The notes: generated by a model not told the origin, from the letters alone. A stretch of 44,724 bases of DNA from JBAYJS01 sp041664985 (GCA_041664985.1 JBAYJS010000003.1:1-44724); one strand, 5' to 3'. Positions 17,401 through 24,660 are shown, numbered from the stretch's first letter. Program-made: numbers and translations.

Positions 17401-18122
17401 AAAGAATCAACGATTATATCACCATCGGCAGAAGCGGTTAAGTTAACTTTAGTGAAACCATAGCGGGCGGCATTGGAAGTAACAATACCGGCAGCCGGGG
17501 TATCAGCAGCCAAGGCAACAGTTAAACTGGTGCCGGTTGAAACTGCGCCACCACCAGCGAGGTTTTTGGCTTCGTTAATGGTAGAATAAGTGGCAGTTTC
17601 AGTCGCTACATTGTAGCTTGAAGCGGAACTGACTTCAGCACCGGTGCTTTTGAATTGGCTGAAAATGGCGGCTGGAATCGGGATAATTTTACTTTCCCAA
17701 TTGCTACCATATAAAGCCGCAGCAACGTCGGCGCTCATTAATTGTCTTAAGACACCGTCACCGGACAAAGCGTAAACTCTGCCATTGACTACATGCCATG
17801 GGGTTTCACCATCAACAGCCTGGACTAATTTAACGCCAGCTTTTGGGAAAACGATTTCACCAAAGTTATAGGCATCAAATTCAGTGGCTGATAAGGTTTT
17901 AACACCATCAAAGTTGGAGTACCAGGTTGAATAGACTGCGGCGGAAGCAAAAACATGAAGTTTGCTATCGGCACCGAAGTAATAAACAGCCGGACTGCCA
18001 GCTTTTTTAACCAAGTCGCCGGAAACAGCAGCTGCACCGACGGTTAATGGCATGGCCAATAAACCAACAGACCATACAATGGTCGTGATGACGACGCTGT
18101 AGGTTAATAATTTTTTTAACAT
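14490..18122 (-). CDS. Putative S-layer / major surface protein
   Basis: 1210 residues. Signal peptide about 1-31 (MLKKLLTYSV, hydrophobic core, then VGAAA). Residues ~36-153 form a module with GSPAVYYFGADSKLHVF and YSTWYSNFDGV, repeated in weaker form as KLVQAVDGETPWHVVNGRVYAL; a related module appears in the surface protein at 38876-42163. The rest is long, Thr/Ser/Ala/Val/Gly-rich, beta-sandwich-like sequence with recurring phrases such as VPAGTTKSI, IPAGTSKTI and VPVGKF, nearly free of cysteine. Composition is more GC-rich than neighbouring genes, as expected for strong expression. An AAGAAAGGA Shine-Dalgarno lies about 8 bases before ATG 18122, unlike most neighbours. The S-layer role is inferred from size, composition and its sigma/DUF5667 neighbours. 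Confidence 0.7.
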   Translation of the reverse strand: MLKKLLTYSVVITTIVWSVGLLAMPLTVGAAAVSGDLVKKAGSPAVYYFGADSKLHVFASAAVYSTWYSNFDGVKTLSATEFDAYNFGEIVFPKAGVKLVQAVDGETPWHVVNGRVYALSGDGVLRQLMSADVAAALYGSNWESKIIPIPAAIFSQFKSTGAEVSSASSYNVATETATYSTINEAKNLAGGGAVSTGTSLTVALAADTPAAGIVTSNAARYGFTKVNLTASADGDIIVDSLTIRRAGLAHDAVFSSVDVLDAATGLAINAYSKTFGSTHEAVVNDDITVPAGTTKSIILAGNMGSLAIYAGETPILQLSSITLKGTATTIGTLPISGNYQTTNGTITIGTVDVTDGGDNPSASTQNVGTTDYILSSVKLAANSVEPITIEKVSFTQNGSASLADVQNVRLIKANTGEVLATIAKPDNKKITFNLSMLLDKGKNVTLDIKGDIVGGSGRDISFDIDQTTDIVVKGTTYGYYITPTFATTGAGSTPQYNAANTAVGNGTLNIESATVTPTNVASNKTQVTVGKLKFTAKGEKLNITSIGWVLKVATTTASTQANREAVVGDVTNVTVYDESGSVVAGPLDPTINTTDVTAAGNVQMTATTTDTITVPIGGVTYTVKADLSSDFSTNDTVAVAMNPGSITCKGETTGNSVTPTPAGTITSTTLTVKTGSLTASVGTTPAAQNVVVGTQNYTFATLNLSAADSATDVVITQLKLVVHSGGNAYPDLVSGIKLYDGTTEIVPNNYPGSVSYSSTGTTAASNATTTYLFNSGVFKIPAGTSKTITVKANVGSGPSISGSDTLAIGVTGAAISSQDGEGNTISPTITNGDGSAMTLASAGTIYLTGKTTPASALVVAGTTVPVGKFILKAVNENLTVDKIALKINAAGSGIAGDYDDILSLTLYKDGDSTPVGSVTVDGANATITPSTALVLTKDTDTNFTVNASFATLSAASAAVSGEGIYVTVPNFEATSAQSGGTVTRTGIPATFNNFNLFKSVPTVSTVTNSAKITGYSQTELAKFKISADALGPVSIYKLSFGVTTTTVGIDTATFNLYQSDSASTLGTKLSDQTDDITATYMEGAGVLVTAFMDAANSVSGSALTQFIIDAGTTKYFTFVGTPTVTGSTGHDSTGGNESISVSLLGDPTWAGTTQLNAGDVAASGQGDFVWSDLNNDTYASTSATATAMFYNGYRVSGMNDTTNTAMVITD

Positions 18123-18371
18123 TTAATTTTTCCTTTCTTAGCCCATTTAGGTCTTTTTAGTTGGACAAAAGATATTGTTACGCCTAGGCGAACCTAACAA
18201 CATCAGAGTCGTAGTTAGCGACCATCTAAACCCGATTTCCTTGCTCTCTTAAAGTTCCCGGTTACAGGACCGACCTTTACCTTAAAAAATCAAGGGGATT
18301 TAGATCCCAATTACTCTAAAAAGTTAAACGAGCAATACCCAACTTATATTAAACGAGCTGGGGTCAATAAA
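18123..18371 (-). promoter_or_regulatory. Long structured 5' region of the S-layer gene
   Basis: 249 bp between the DUF5667 stop and the S-layer ATG with no reading frame. On the minus strand it holds a stem GGGAT / ATCCC followed by TTGATTTTTT (18308-18283), a perfect 10-bp palindrome CGCCTAGGCG (18181-18190) inside a larger GTTAGGTT...GTAAC element, and a strong Shine-Dalgarno (18139-18131). No clean -35/-10 pair was found; a TTGACC at ~18363-18358 with TATAAG nearby has a spacer of about 13, too short. The hairpin could end the DUF5667 transcript or attenuate a common one. Confidence 0.5.
18283..18308 (-). terminator. Possible terminator or attenuator between DUF5667 and S-layer genes
   Basis: On the minus strand GGGAT, loop CTAA, ATCCC, then CTTGATTTTTT. 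The stem is short (5 bp). It lies 64 bp past the DUF5667 stop and 160 bp before the S-layer ATG. Confidence 0.4.
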
Positions 18372-19229
18372 TTATTTAATTATTATTAAATCATCAGACG
18401 TGGTGGCTTTGCCGGCTTGGATTTCAACCGTTCCGGTCTGAGCGGAATTTTCGCTGTCAGCACCTTTAACCGTCCCCTCTTTAACTTCCGGCGTCTGATT
18501 GGCGCCATCAACTAATTGCTGGGCGGATAAATTAACATCCTGAACCGACTGAGCGGCACCGGCCACTAAATCTTTAACTTCTGAATTTTCCGTGGCTGGC
18601 AATTCTTGAATCTTTTTATCTAATGATTTGAATAATTCTTCGGTTTTTGAACTGATCGTCAAAGCCATCTGAACTGTCTGTTCATTTTTAATTTTATCGG
18701 AACTGGTTTGTTTGATTGATTGACTGATTTTTGTTAAATGGCTGTTAACTGATGAGACATTATTTTTAAGTTCGGCAACCGCCGCTTTGATTTTTTCTGT
18801 CTTTTCTTTCGGTGCCAAATCGGATGAAGAAACTATTTTATTCAATTCTTCCATCCGCTTTTGGGCAAATTCGATTTTCAAAGCAACCTGATCAGCTTCG
18901 TTGGTTGTCATGGCAGCATGGGTATTTTCCAAAGCCAATTTCACGTGATACAACGGTTCACCGGGCAAACTGTAAAAAGCGGCATTGATTGTCAGACTGC
19001 TGCCCAAAAAAGTCGCCATCATTAAAAGCATGATCACAGCCGGCTCCAATAAGCTTTGACGAAAAATCTGACCGAACAATTGGAAGTAACTGCCAAAACC
19101 AACTTTAACCGGGGCGGCATCTTTGGTAATTTGCTGCAACAAAAGAGCCCGGCTCGTACTGACCCATTCGGAGCGGGGTTTGATTTCGGTTCGCAAATTT
19201 TTAATTTCTTTAATTAATTTATTTTCCAT
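18372..19229 (-). CDS. DUF5667 membrane protein (likely anti-sigma-like partner)
   Basis: 285 residues. A short soluble N-terminus (~1-50), one membrane segment (~60-85), then SLPGEPLYHVKLALENTHAAMT, the conserved opening of DUF5667, followed by a charged helical region rich in Lys/Glu (~100-240) and a disordered Gly/Thr/Glu tail. Its start overlaps the end of the ECF sigma gene by 11 bp, the classic layout of a sigma/anti-sigma pair. The topology (soluble N-terminus inside, helix, outer domain) fits membrane sequestration of the sigma factor, with the outer domain as sensor. DUF5667 has no proven function that I know of, so the anti-sigma role is inference from gene order and topology. Confidence 0.75.
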   Translation of the reverse strand: MENKLIKEIKNLRTEIKPRSEWVSTSRALLLQQITKDAAPVKVGFGSYFQLFGQIFRQSLLEPAVIMLLMMATFLGSSLTINAAFYSLPGEPLYHVKLALENTHAAMTTNEADQVALKIEFAQKRMEELNKIVSSSDLAPKEKTEKIKAAVAELKNNVSSVNSHLTKISQSIKQTSSDKIKNEQTVQMALTISSKTEELFKSLDKKIQELPATENSEVKDLVAGAAQSVQDVNLSAQQLVDGANQTPEVKEGTVKGADSENSAQTGTVEIQAGKATTSDDLIIIK

Positions 19230-19782
19230 TTTGATTGGCTAATTCTCTTACGACTTTCAGTGCGCGGTGTAAAATCACCCGAACTGAACCTTTTGACTTA
19301 TCCAGGATTTTAGCAATCTCACTGATTGATAAATCTTCAAGATAACGCAGGATTAAAATTTCTCGATATTCATCTTTGAGTTTGTGTAAAACTTTTTCAA
19401 TCCCTTTCATTTCAATTTCCGTATCAACTTTTTCCAGCAAACTCTGCTGATGATCATCTTCAATATTATTTAAAATTTCTTCGTCTCTGACATACTCACG
19501 TTTGGCATTTTTGCGGTAATGATCAATGACAATGTTTCTGGCCGAACGGTAGAGTAAAGCTCTTAAATTTTCAACTTGCTCTTCAGATTCGGTGACATAC
19601 TGCCAAATTTTTAAAAACACTTCGGAAGTCAGGTCCTCGGCATCTTGCCGGCTGGAAACTTTAAAATAAATGAATCTGTATATAGGAGTTACGTACAGAT
19701 CATATACTTGAGCAAACGCATCCGGATCCTTCTTTTTCAGCTTAATTAATAGCAATTTTTCCTGTAAATTTGGGGTGTTCAT
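19219..19782 (-). CDS. ECF-type sigma-70 family RNA polymerase sigma factor
   Basis: 187 residues, normal for ECF sigma factors. Region 2 is seen as YDLYVTPIYRFIYFKVSSRQDAEDLTSEVFLKIW (split here: DAEDLTSEVFLKIW at ~46-59 contacts core polymerase and the -10 element). Region 4 spans EYREILILRYLEDLSISEIAKILDKS and GSVRVILHRALKVVREL (~135-183), the helix-turn-helix for the -35. An acidic linker joins the two. It has its own good promoter (19828-19856) and overlaps the DUF5667 gene. The S-layer gene downstream in the same direction is the obvious candidate target, but no matching ECF-type promoter was found by eye. Confidence 0.93.
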   Translation of the reverse strand: MNTPNLQEKLLLIKLKKKDPDAFAQVYDLYVTPIYRFIYFKVSSRQDAEDLTSEVFLKIWQYVTESEEQVENLRALLYRSARNIVIDHYRKNAKREYVRDEEILNNIEDDHQQSLLEKVDTEIEMKGIEKVLHKLKDEYREILILRYLEDLSISEIAKILDKSKGSVRVILHRALKVVRELANQNGK

Positions 19783-19827
19783 TAATAATGACGTAGAAAG
19801 TGAATAAATGTTACAGTGGTAGACTCT

Positions 19828-19856
19828 ACTATATCTATTTTTCAGCCTTAAGTCAA
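19828..19856 (-). promoter_or_regulatory. Promoter of the ECF sigma gene
   Basis: On the minus strand TTGACT (19856-19851), 17-bp spacer, TATAGT (19833-19828): 5 of 6 at each box with ideal spacing. Predicted start near 19821 and a leader of about 39 nt to ATG 19782. Confidence 0.8.
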
Positions 19857-19898
19857 ATCAAAAACTGATTAATAAGTTTGATTATAAAGTTTAAATGA

Positions 19899-19927
19899 TT
19901 GACTAATTATAGCTGATATCTTATACT
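19899..19927 (+). promoter_or_regulatory. Promoter of the small HTH gene
   Basis: TTGACT (19899-19904), 17-bp spacer, TATACT (19922-19927). It has the same -35 and spacing as the divergent sigma promoter 42 bp away. Predicted start near 19934, leader of about 43 nt. Confidence 0.8.
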
Positions 19928-19976
19928 AAATATAGTATTTTGTCCACCCTATTCTAGACAAATTAACCAAATTTTT

Positions 19977-20273
19977 ATGACTAACGTAATTCGCGTCTCA
20001 GTTTCCGAAGCCTCCAGACTTTTTGGGGTTGAGCCTAAAACAATCAGACGAGCGCTTAAAGCGCAACAGCTAAAATACATCGTAGTTTGCGGCCGGTACA
20101 AAATTAACTTCTCTTCCCTTTTGGAATGGTCTCAGGGCAGAACCACCGTTAAGAATAAATTAGCAGAACACGGCATTGGCCAATATGTGGATAAGTGGAA
20201 AATTAAAAATCGCCTTTATAGCCCAAACCCGGAGATGTTTGACGACAAAAAAGAAAAAACCCTCCCAAAGTAA
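19977..20273 (+). CDS. Small helix-turn-helix DNA-binding protein (excisionase/MerR-like HTH)
   Basis: 98 residues. Residues ~5-60 read as a helix-turn-helix of the excisionase type: VSVSEASRLFGVEPKTIRRALKAQQLKYIVVCGRYKINFSSLLEW, where SEASRLFGVEPKTIRRAL is helix-turn-helix and the following beta-hairpin ends in a helix opener. The C-terminal ~35 residues are basic with no motif. It stands alone between the divergent sigma gene and a bidirectional terminator, so it is monocistronic. No integrase or phage gene is nearby, so a role as transcription regulator is likelier than excision. The 194-bp shared intergenic region with two matching promoters suggests it may control itself and the sigma gene; this is inference. 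Confidence 0.8.
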   Translation: MTNVIRVSVSEASRLFGVEPKTIRRALKAQQLKYIVVCGRYKINFSSLLEWSQGRTTVKNKLAEHGIGQYVDKWKIKNRLYSPNPEMFDDKKEKTLPK

Positions 20274-20299
20274 TTATAAAATAAAATCGTTAAGATAAC

Positions 20300-20332
20300 A
20301 AAAAAGAGATTGGGCAATCCAATCTCTTTTTT
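20300..20332. terminator. Bidirectional terminator between convergent genes
   Basis: Stem AAAAAAGAGATTGG / CCAATCTCTTTTTT with a GCAAT loop. The A-run on one side and T-run on the other allow it to end both the HTH transcript (27 bp past its stop) and the minus-strand HtrA-like transcript. Confidence 0.9.
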
Positions 20333-20341
20333 GTTTATTTT

Positions 20342-21508
20342 TTATTCGGCTAGAGTTCCCAAGGTTACAACTTTTTTAACCGTCTTGCCGTCTGATTGAA
20401 TAATTTCCAAAGTCACTTTATCGCCCGCTTGATACTGCTGCAATAAATCAGTCAAGCTACTATTTTTAGCAACGGTTTGAGAATCAAGACTGACGATAAT
20501 ATCATTAACTTGCAAACCCGCCAAACCGGCCGGGGTTTTTTCTTTTGGCTTTTGATAAATTAAAGCGCCTCGGCTTAAACCTTTAGTTAAAGACTGATCT
20601 AAACCAATGGCGGTTGAAAGGTCAAGATAACTGACACCCAAAGTCGGACGGCTGACAACCCCGCTTCTTAAAACTCCCAAAATCACAAACCGAAATTGAT
20701 TGATCGGAATTACCGTGGTTAAATTACTTTTTGAATCAACTTCTCTAACCAAACCGACCACTTCCCCACCCAAATTAACCAACGGACTGCCTAAATAACC
20801 ATCAGCCAAAGCACTGTCGGTTAAAATTGATCGGCTATCAGTATCAGCTGATACTAAATTGGTGCCAGCCAAGTTTGGTTGGTATTTATTATTTTTTATA
20901 TTTAAAACCGTTACTTCATCAAAATCATTTACGGTTAAAGCTAGTTGACCAGATATTAGCTCAGTTGAATCACCCAAAGTTGCCACGGCTAAATTATTGG
21001 CAGTAATTTTTAGAAAAACCACGCCGGTAACCGGATCAATGACGCGATTTTGAATGGTGAAAACTTTTTGGTCATAAACTGCCACCAACTGTTCTTTTTT
21101 AACTGAACTCAAGGCTTTGCCATAACTGACCAACCAACCGTCGCTGGTTAAAACAAATCCGTTAGCCTGTAAATCTTTTGGCAAATAAGCCGGATTAGAC
21201 TGATTTGGGGCTGTGGTTTTTTTCAAATAAATTCCCACCACCGAGGGCGAAACTTTGGTGACTGATTTGTCCACTTCAAAATCCTGCTGAATACCCAAAA
21301 ACTTTTGAACTTTTTTTAGTTCCGGGATATTAACTAAAAGATTGTTGTTGGTATTGGCTAAACTTTCATTAACATAGCTTTCTTTCCAGGGATCAATATA
21401 GACATCAGCCACAATTTGACCGACAATTCCAGCGGTAAAACCAAAAATCATAGAAAGGATTACAACCTGAGAAATAAACTGTTCTTTTTGCTTTTTAAAT
21501 AAATTCAT
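20342..21508 (-). CDS. HtrA-like trypsin-fold/PDZ protein with lost catalytic triad
   Basis: 388 residues: an N-terminal membrane segment (~14-34), a trypsin-like domain (~83-278) and a PDZ domain (~288-385). HtrA/DegP proteases degrade misfolded envelope proteins and need His, Asp and Ser. Here the His block reads GFVLTSDGWLVSYGKAL, with Lys131 at the His position. The Asp block reads DPVTGVVFLKI, with Gly162 in place of Asp. The Ser block GNSGGPLVN is GYLGSPLVN, with Leu239 in place of Ser. All three sites are changed while the fold motifs around them are kept and the frame is open, so this looks like a maintained non-proteolytic homologue. PDZ signature: TPAGLAGLQVNDIIVSLDSQTV. Last gene of the minus-strand run from pilT. 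Confidence 0.82.
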   Translation of the reverse strand: MNLFKKQKEQFISQVVILSMIFGFTAGIVGQIVADVYIDPWKESYVNESLANTNNNLLVNIPELKKVQKFLGIQQDFEVDKSVTKVSPSVVGIYLKKTTAPNQSNPAYLPKDLQANGFVLTSDGWLVSYGKALSSVKKEQLVAVYDQKVFTIQNRVIDPVTGVVFLKITANNLAVATLGDSTELISGQLALTVNDFDEVTVLNIKNNKYQPNLAGTNLVSADTDSRSILTDSALADGYLGSPLVNLGGEVVGLVREVDSKSNLTTVIPINQFRFVILGVLRSGVVSRPTLGVSYLDLSTAIGLDQSLTKGLSRGALIYQKPKEKTPAGLAGLQVNDIIVSLDSQTVAKNSSLTDLLQQYQAGDKVTLEIIQSDGKTVKKVVTLGTLAE

Positions 21509-21512
21509 AATT

Positions 21513-22277
21513 TTAAAACCATTTAGCCGTAATTAAAATGATTATCAACGATACGACACCAATTAGCAAATACCTTTTCACCACTCTTGCCTCTTTAATG
21601 TCAATCAGCCAATTTTGAGCCAGGCCAGTCATTAAATAGTAACTAACCGTAACAATCAAACCGCTGACATAGAAGCTGGTTGGTAAAAAACTCGCTGCCA
21701 AAAAAATTTCCGTAATTGCCACGGTAATGGCGGTAATATAAGGATAACCAACCGACCAGGTCGTACCGCTAATCCAAATTAACTGATAATTCAAAATGGC
21801 GCTAATGACAAAAAAGCCTAAGGCTAAAACCCAAACTGAAATATTTAAAAAGACAATCAAGCTGAAAAATCCGCAGGCGGTCAAAAAAATGGTAATTAAG
21901 TTTAGGTGAGCCGAGATATTTTCCAAAGCGTTTGGCTGGTACTTTGGCCGAAGATGAAACCAAACAAATATCACCTCCAAAAAGACTCCGAGCAAAACCA
22001 CCAAAACTACTGAAAAAAGCTGTTTGGTAATGGTTCCTTCCAAAAATAATAAAAACAACAGGCCCGAGGAAAAAAGAAATACCGGAGTAATTGAAAAACG
22101 TAAAAATTTCTTACTTTTTAACAACCCGGTTAATTGCCAAATGCTGATAATTAGAAGGGTCAGCGCCAAAGGCCCTAACCAATAAATTTGTTTAGGGACC
22201 CGAATGATTTCCTCAAGCAAAATCAAAATGGTAAATGATGTCAGCCCGGGCAAAGCCCAATTTAGAAGTTTTATCAT
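21513..22277 (-). CDS. Polytopic membrane protein, unknown function
   Basis: 254 residues with about seven membrane segments and short loops, so nearly all of it is in the membrane. No catalytic or transport motif recognised. It starts by a TAATG overlap with the stop of the gene before it and ends 4 bp before the HtrA-like start, so it belongs to the same transcript. The tight packing suggests a job linked to the HtrA-like or preceding membrane protein, but nothing in the sequence tells which. Confidence 0.7.
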   Translation of the reverse strand: MIKLLNWALPGLTSFTILILLEEIIRVPKQIYWLGPLALTLLIISIWQLTGLLKSKKFLRFSITPVFLFSSGLLFLLFLEGTITKQLFSVVLVVLLGVFLEVIFVWFHLRPKYQPNALENISAHLNLITIFLTACGFFSLIVFLNISVWVLALGFFVISAILNYQLIWISGTTWSVGYPYITAITVAITEIFLAASFLPTSFYVSGLIVTVSYYLMTGLAQNWLIDIKEARVVKRYLLIGVVSLIIILITAKWF

Positions 22278-23062
22278 TATTTTTTGTTTAGATTGCTAGG
22301 ACTAAGGCTTGGACTGGAACCAAGATTTAAAGCAGCAAAATCAACCCAACCGATAACATGAATTTTGTTATCCTCAATCGTAAAAGATTGAATTTTAACT
22401 TTATCTTTCATTTTTTCGAAATCAACCAAACTGTTGGTTTTAGTTAAACTAGTTGATGATTTAGCCTTATTTTTATTAACCAGATAATGAACGACAAAAT
22501 TGGCTAACGATCTTGGAACCAAAAGATTGCCCACTTTAAGTTTAGTGACTTTATAGTCAAGGCCTTTGTTATCTTTGGATAAATAAGGTTTGATTTTGAT
22601 AGTCAGATTAACAGTTATTGGTTTAATTAGCAAGCCGTAGAATTCGATTTGCCCGTCTTCAATTACCGCCTGTAAATTATTGGCAAAAATCGAATTTGGC
22701 TGATTAGTCCAATTTCTTTTCAAAACATAAGTAAGCTCTCTTTCCGGAATTAACATAAAAATTAAACCCTCTTGCTGGCTTTTACCGAATTTAAACCCAT
22801 CCGGATTAAAACTGGCGAGGTCACCAATATCTACCAATCTCGTTGGCTGGGGAATTTTATAAAAAATTTGGGAAAAAACCGGAATTTGATAAATACCGGT
22901 TTTGGCCACTGCCACTAAACTTAAAAATAAAAAAACTATAATGCCGACCAGCGAAAAAAGATAAAAGTCCGTTTTCAGACTTAATTTTCTTTTCCTCTTT
23001 TGTTTACTGACTGGCTTTTGATTTTCCGAAATGGAATTTTTTAAATCATTAAGTCTGGTCAT
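22277..23062 (-). CDS. Single-pass membrane protein, unknown function
   Basis: 261 residues from ATG 23062. A TTG at 23074 would add four residues and overlap the pilin gene, so the ATG is preferred. A basic N-terminus (KQKRKRKLSLK) precedes one membrane segment (~32-53), so the bulk (~55-261) is probably outside. The outer part has alternating beta-strand-like sequence (EFYGLLIKPITVNLTIKI, KIHVIGWVDFAAL), reminiscent of lipid- or pilus-related accessory domains, but I do not recognise a family. It follows the prepilin gene by 1 bp and overlaps the next gene by 1 bp, so a pilus or secretion accessory role is possible. Confidence 0.7.
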   Translation of the reverse strand: MTRLNDLKNSISENQKPVSKQKRKRKLSLKTDFYLFSLVGIIVFLFLSLVAVAKTGIYQIPVFSQIFYKIPQPTRLVDIGDLASFNPDGFKFGKSQQEGLIFMLIPERELTYVLKRNWTNQPNSIFANNLQAVIEDGQIEFYGLLIKPITVNLTIKIKPYLSKDNKGLDYKVTKLKVGNLLVPRSLANFVVHYLVNKNKAKSSTSLTKTNSLVDFEKMKDKVKIQSFTIEDNKIHVIGWVDFAALNLGSSPSLSPSNLNKK

Positions 23063-23063
23063 A

Positions 23064-23546
23064 TTAACGCACAATAATTAAATAATCAGCGGTTTTAGCA
23101 CTACCTTCTTCCGAACCGGCCAAGCAGGGATTTTGATGATAGTCACGACTTGAAGTCTCGACGGTTTGCACATGCACCGTGGGCACCAAAACGCCATTGC
23201 TGGTGCAATTATTATTGGCTAAATAATAATAGTAATAATTGGTATCGCATCTTCGATTGGGATCGGCCGGATCAATTGGTAAACTGGGTAAATATTTTTT
23301 AATCTCTGCATCAAATAAACCGTTGCAACCGATCGTACCGTTAAAAGTTTGGTCCGGATATTTGCCGTCATGCTCACCGGCATACATGATTAAGGCCTTG
23401 GCATATTGCTGCAAATCGTAAATTCGTTTGGCATCACGGCCCTTAGCTCGGGTATTTTTCATGGCCACCAACCCAATGGTGGAAATTAAAGCAACAATTA
23501 AAATTCCAACCATTAATTCAATTAAGGTTAAACCTTTATTTTTCAT
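23064..23546 (-). CDS. Type IV prepilin-like protein
   Basis: 160 residues from ATG 23546; a TTG at 23555 is an alternative that overlaps the upstream stop. The N-terminus MKNKG-LTLIELMVGILIVAL is a class III (prepilin) signal: basic leader, Gly at -1, Glu at +5 and a long hydrophobic helix. Cleavage by a prepilin peptidase is expected after Gly5. The globular part has DAKRIYDLQQYAKALIMYAGEHDGKYPD, which occurs in pseudopilin-like proteins, and several cysteines that could form disulfides. Together with pilT in the same operon it suggests a pilus or pseudopilus; no PilB, PilC, PilD or PilQ homologue is in the window. Confidence 0.87.
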   Translation of the reverse strand: MKNKGLTLIELMVGILIVALISTIGLVAMKNTRAKGRDAKRIYDLQQYAKALIMYAGEHDGKYPDQTFNGTIGCNGLFDAEIKKYLPSLPIDPADPNRRCDTNYYYYYLANNNCTSNGVLVPTVHVQTVETSSRDYHQNPCLAGSEEGSAKTADYLIIVR

Positions 23547-23547
23547 A

Positions 23548-23946
23548 TTATTCAAGCCAACGGTATTGATTTTTTAATTTTAAAAGGTTGTCTTGGGCGG
23601 TTTTAATTTTTACTTGGTCGCTTTCTTTGGTTCCCTGCTCCAGTGAATCCAAAGCAATTACTAAATTTAAATGTAAATCAAGGTATTTTGCCGGCGCTTT
23701 TTGGGCCAAAATTTTATCTTTCAAACCCGAATAATCACCGGTTTGCCAATACGGGTCCATAACCGCTTTTAAGGCTACTTCGTATTCACGCTCTAATTTT
23801 GGATTTTCCAACTCTGCTTGTAGATTCGCTTTTTGTTGATTTTCATTGATTGATTTTTTTTTACTGCAGCTAAACCCCAGCAAAGGCACCGCTAAAAAAA
23901 ACAATACCAATAAAAAAATCACTTTTCCGATTCTGGTTTTTACCAT
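23548..23946 (-). CDS. Putative lipoprotein, unknown function
   Basis: 132 residues. A basic start, hydrophobic segment (~9-25) and then LLGFSCSKKK. The Cys at ~27 could be lipidated, although Phe-Ser before it is an unusual lipobox. The rest is helical and charged (ELENPKLEREYEVALKAVMDPYW, LVIALDSLEQGTKESDQVKIKT), with no recognised domain. It lies 1 bp before the prepilin ATG and 8 bp after the next membrane gene, so it is in the same transcript and might be a pilus-associated lipoprotein. Confidence 0.65.
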   Translation of the reverse strand: MVKTRIGKVIFLLVLFFLAVPLLGFSCSKKKSINENQQKANLQAELENPKLEREYEVALKAVMDPYWQTGDYSGLKDKILAQKAPAKYLDLHLNLVIALDSLEQGTKESDQVKIKTAQDNLLKLKNQYRWLE

Positions 23947-23954
23947 AATTTATT

Positions 23955-24287
23955 TTAAATAAATGAAACTAAAATAAAACTCAAAATGCCAACAATCGCA
24001 ATGGTTACCAAGGTGGTCAAAGCCGTCATTAAAGCTTCAACGATCTTTTTCTGACTGACCAAATAAATCGGATAGCCAAAAACTAAAATACCGGAAACAC
24101 CAACACTAAAAACAAACAAAAGCAAAAACAATAAAAAGCCGGAGAAAGGAACGGTTGGCTGAGGCATAACTTGAGATAACACCATCATCATTGCCACAAC
24201 CAATAAACAATAAGCTGACTCGGCAATCCCGCCCAAAAAACCGAATTTCATAATTTCTGATTCATTGATTTTTTGTTTTCGAAGCAT
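23955..24287 (-). CDS. Small membrane protein with three helices
   Basis: 110 residues with about three membrane segments (~15-37, ~48-75, ~85-109) and short loops. No motif recognised. It is within the pilT-to-htrA run, 34 bp after the gene upstream and 8 bp before the putative lipoprotein. Function unknown; confidence is mainly that it is a real gene, from the clean frame and tight spacing. Confidence 0.65.
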   Translation of the reverse strand: MLRKQKINESEIMKFGFLGGIAESAYCLLVVAMMMVLSQVMPQPTVPFSGFLLFLLLFVFSVGVSGILVFGYPIYLVSQKKIVEALMTALTTLVTIAIVGILSFILVSFI

Positions 24288-24321
24288 AGTTTTTTATTTT
24301 TAGTTTTAATTAGACTTATAA

Positions 24322-24660
24322 TTAAAAACTCATTTGACTTTTTTCCATTTCCATTTCCATCCAAACATTATTATCAGGGTCAAGTCGGTAAGCTTTGAAT
24401 TTATGAACTTTTTCTGTATCCGAATAGATATATTCAACGGTGGCGGTGCTGCCAATTCTTTTTGAACCAATGGTTCTTTTGTTAATTACCAACGGTTGAG
24501 TCGTTCGTTCCAGTTTCATTTGACCAAGCGGCCCTTCAAATTCAACAATTTCAACCGTCCCCGGTCCGGCATCTTCTGGCAAATCTTCGATCCGCTGATC
24601 AACCAGTTTGAATTTATCTTTGATTTGACCAATAATTCCTTGCCATTTTTCTTCCGTCAT
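24322..24660 (-). CDS. Small soluble protein, unknown function
   Basis: 112 residues, no signal or membrane segment. An N-terminal helix (KWQGIIGQIKDKFKLVDQ) is followed by EDLPEDAGPGTVEIVEFEGPLG and strand-rich sequence with VEYIYSDTEKVHKFKAY. It looks like a compact alpha/beta protein. I do not recognise the family. It starts 9 bp after the stop of pilT, so it is cotranscribed with it. Confidence 0.7.
   Translation of the reverse strand: MTEEKWQGIIGQIKDKFKLVDQRIEDLPEDAGPGTVEIVEFEGPLGQMKLERTTQPLVINKRTIGSKRIGSTATVEYIYSDTEKVHKFKAYRLDPDNNVWMEMEMEKSQMSF

Noticed and set aside
14490..18122. Several open plus-strand frames inside the S-layer gene
   Set aside because: They are antisense shadows of a low-complexity, GC-richer gene; no ribosome sites or promoters go with them.
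21000..21100. Sequencing errors as the cause of the missing HtrA triad
   Set aside because: The frame is open over 388 codons and the three replaced positions lie far apart, each needing its own substitutions rather than one indel.
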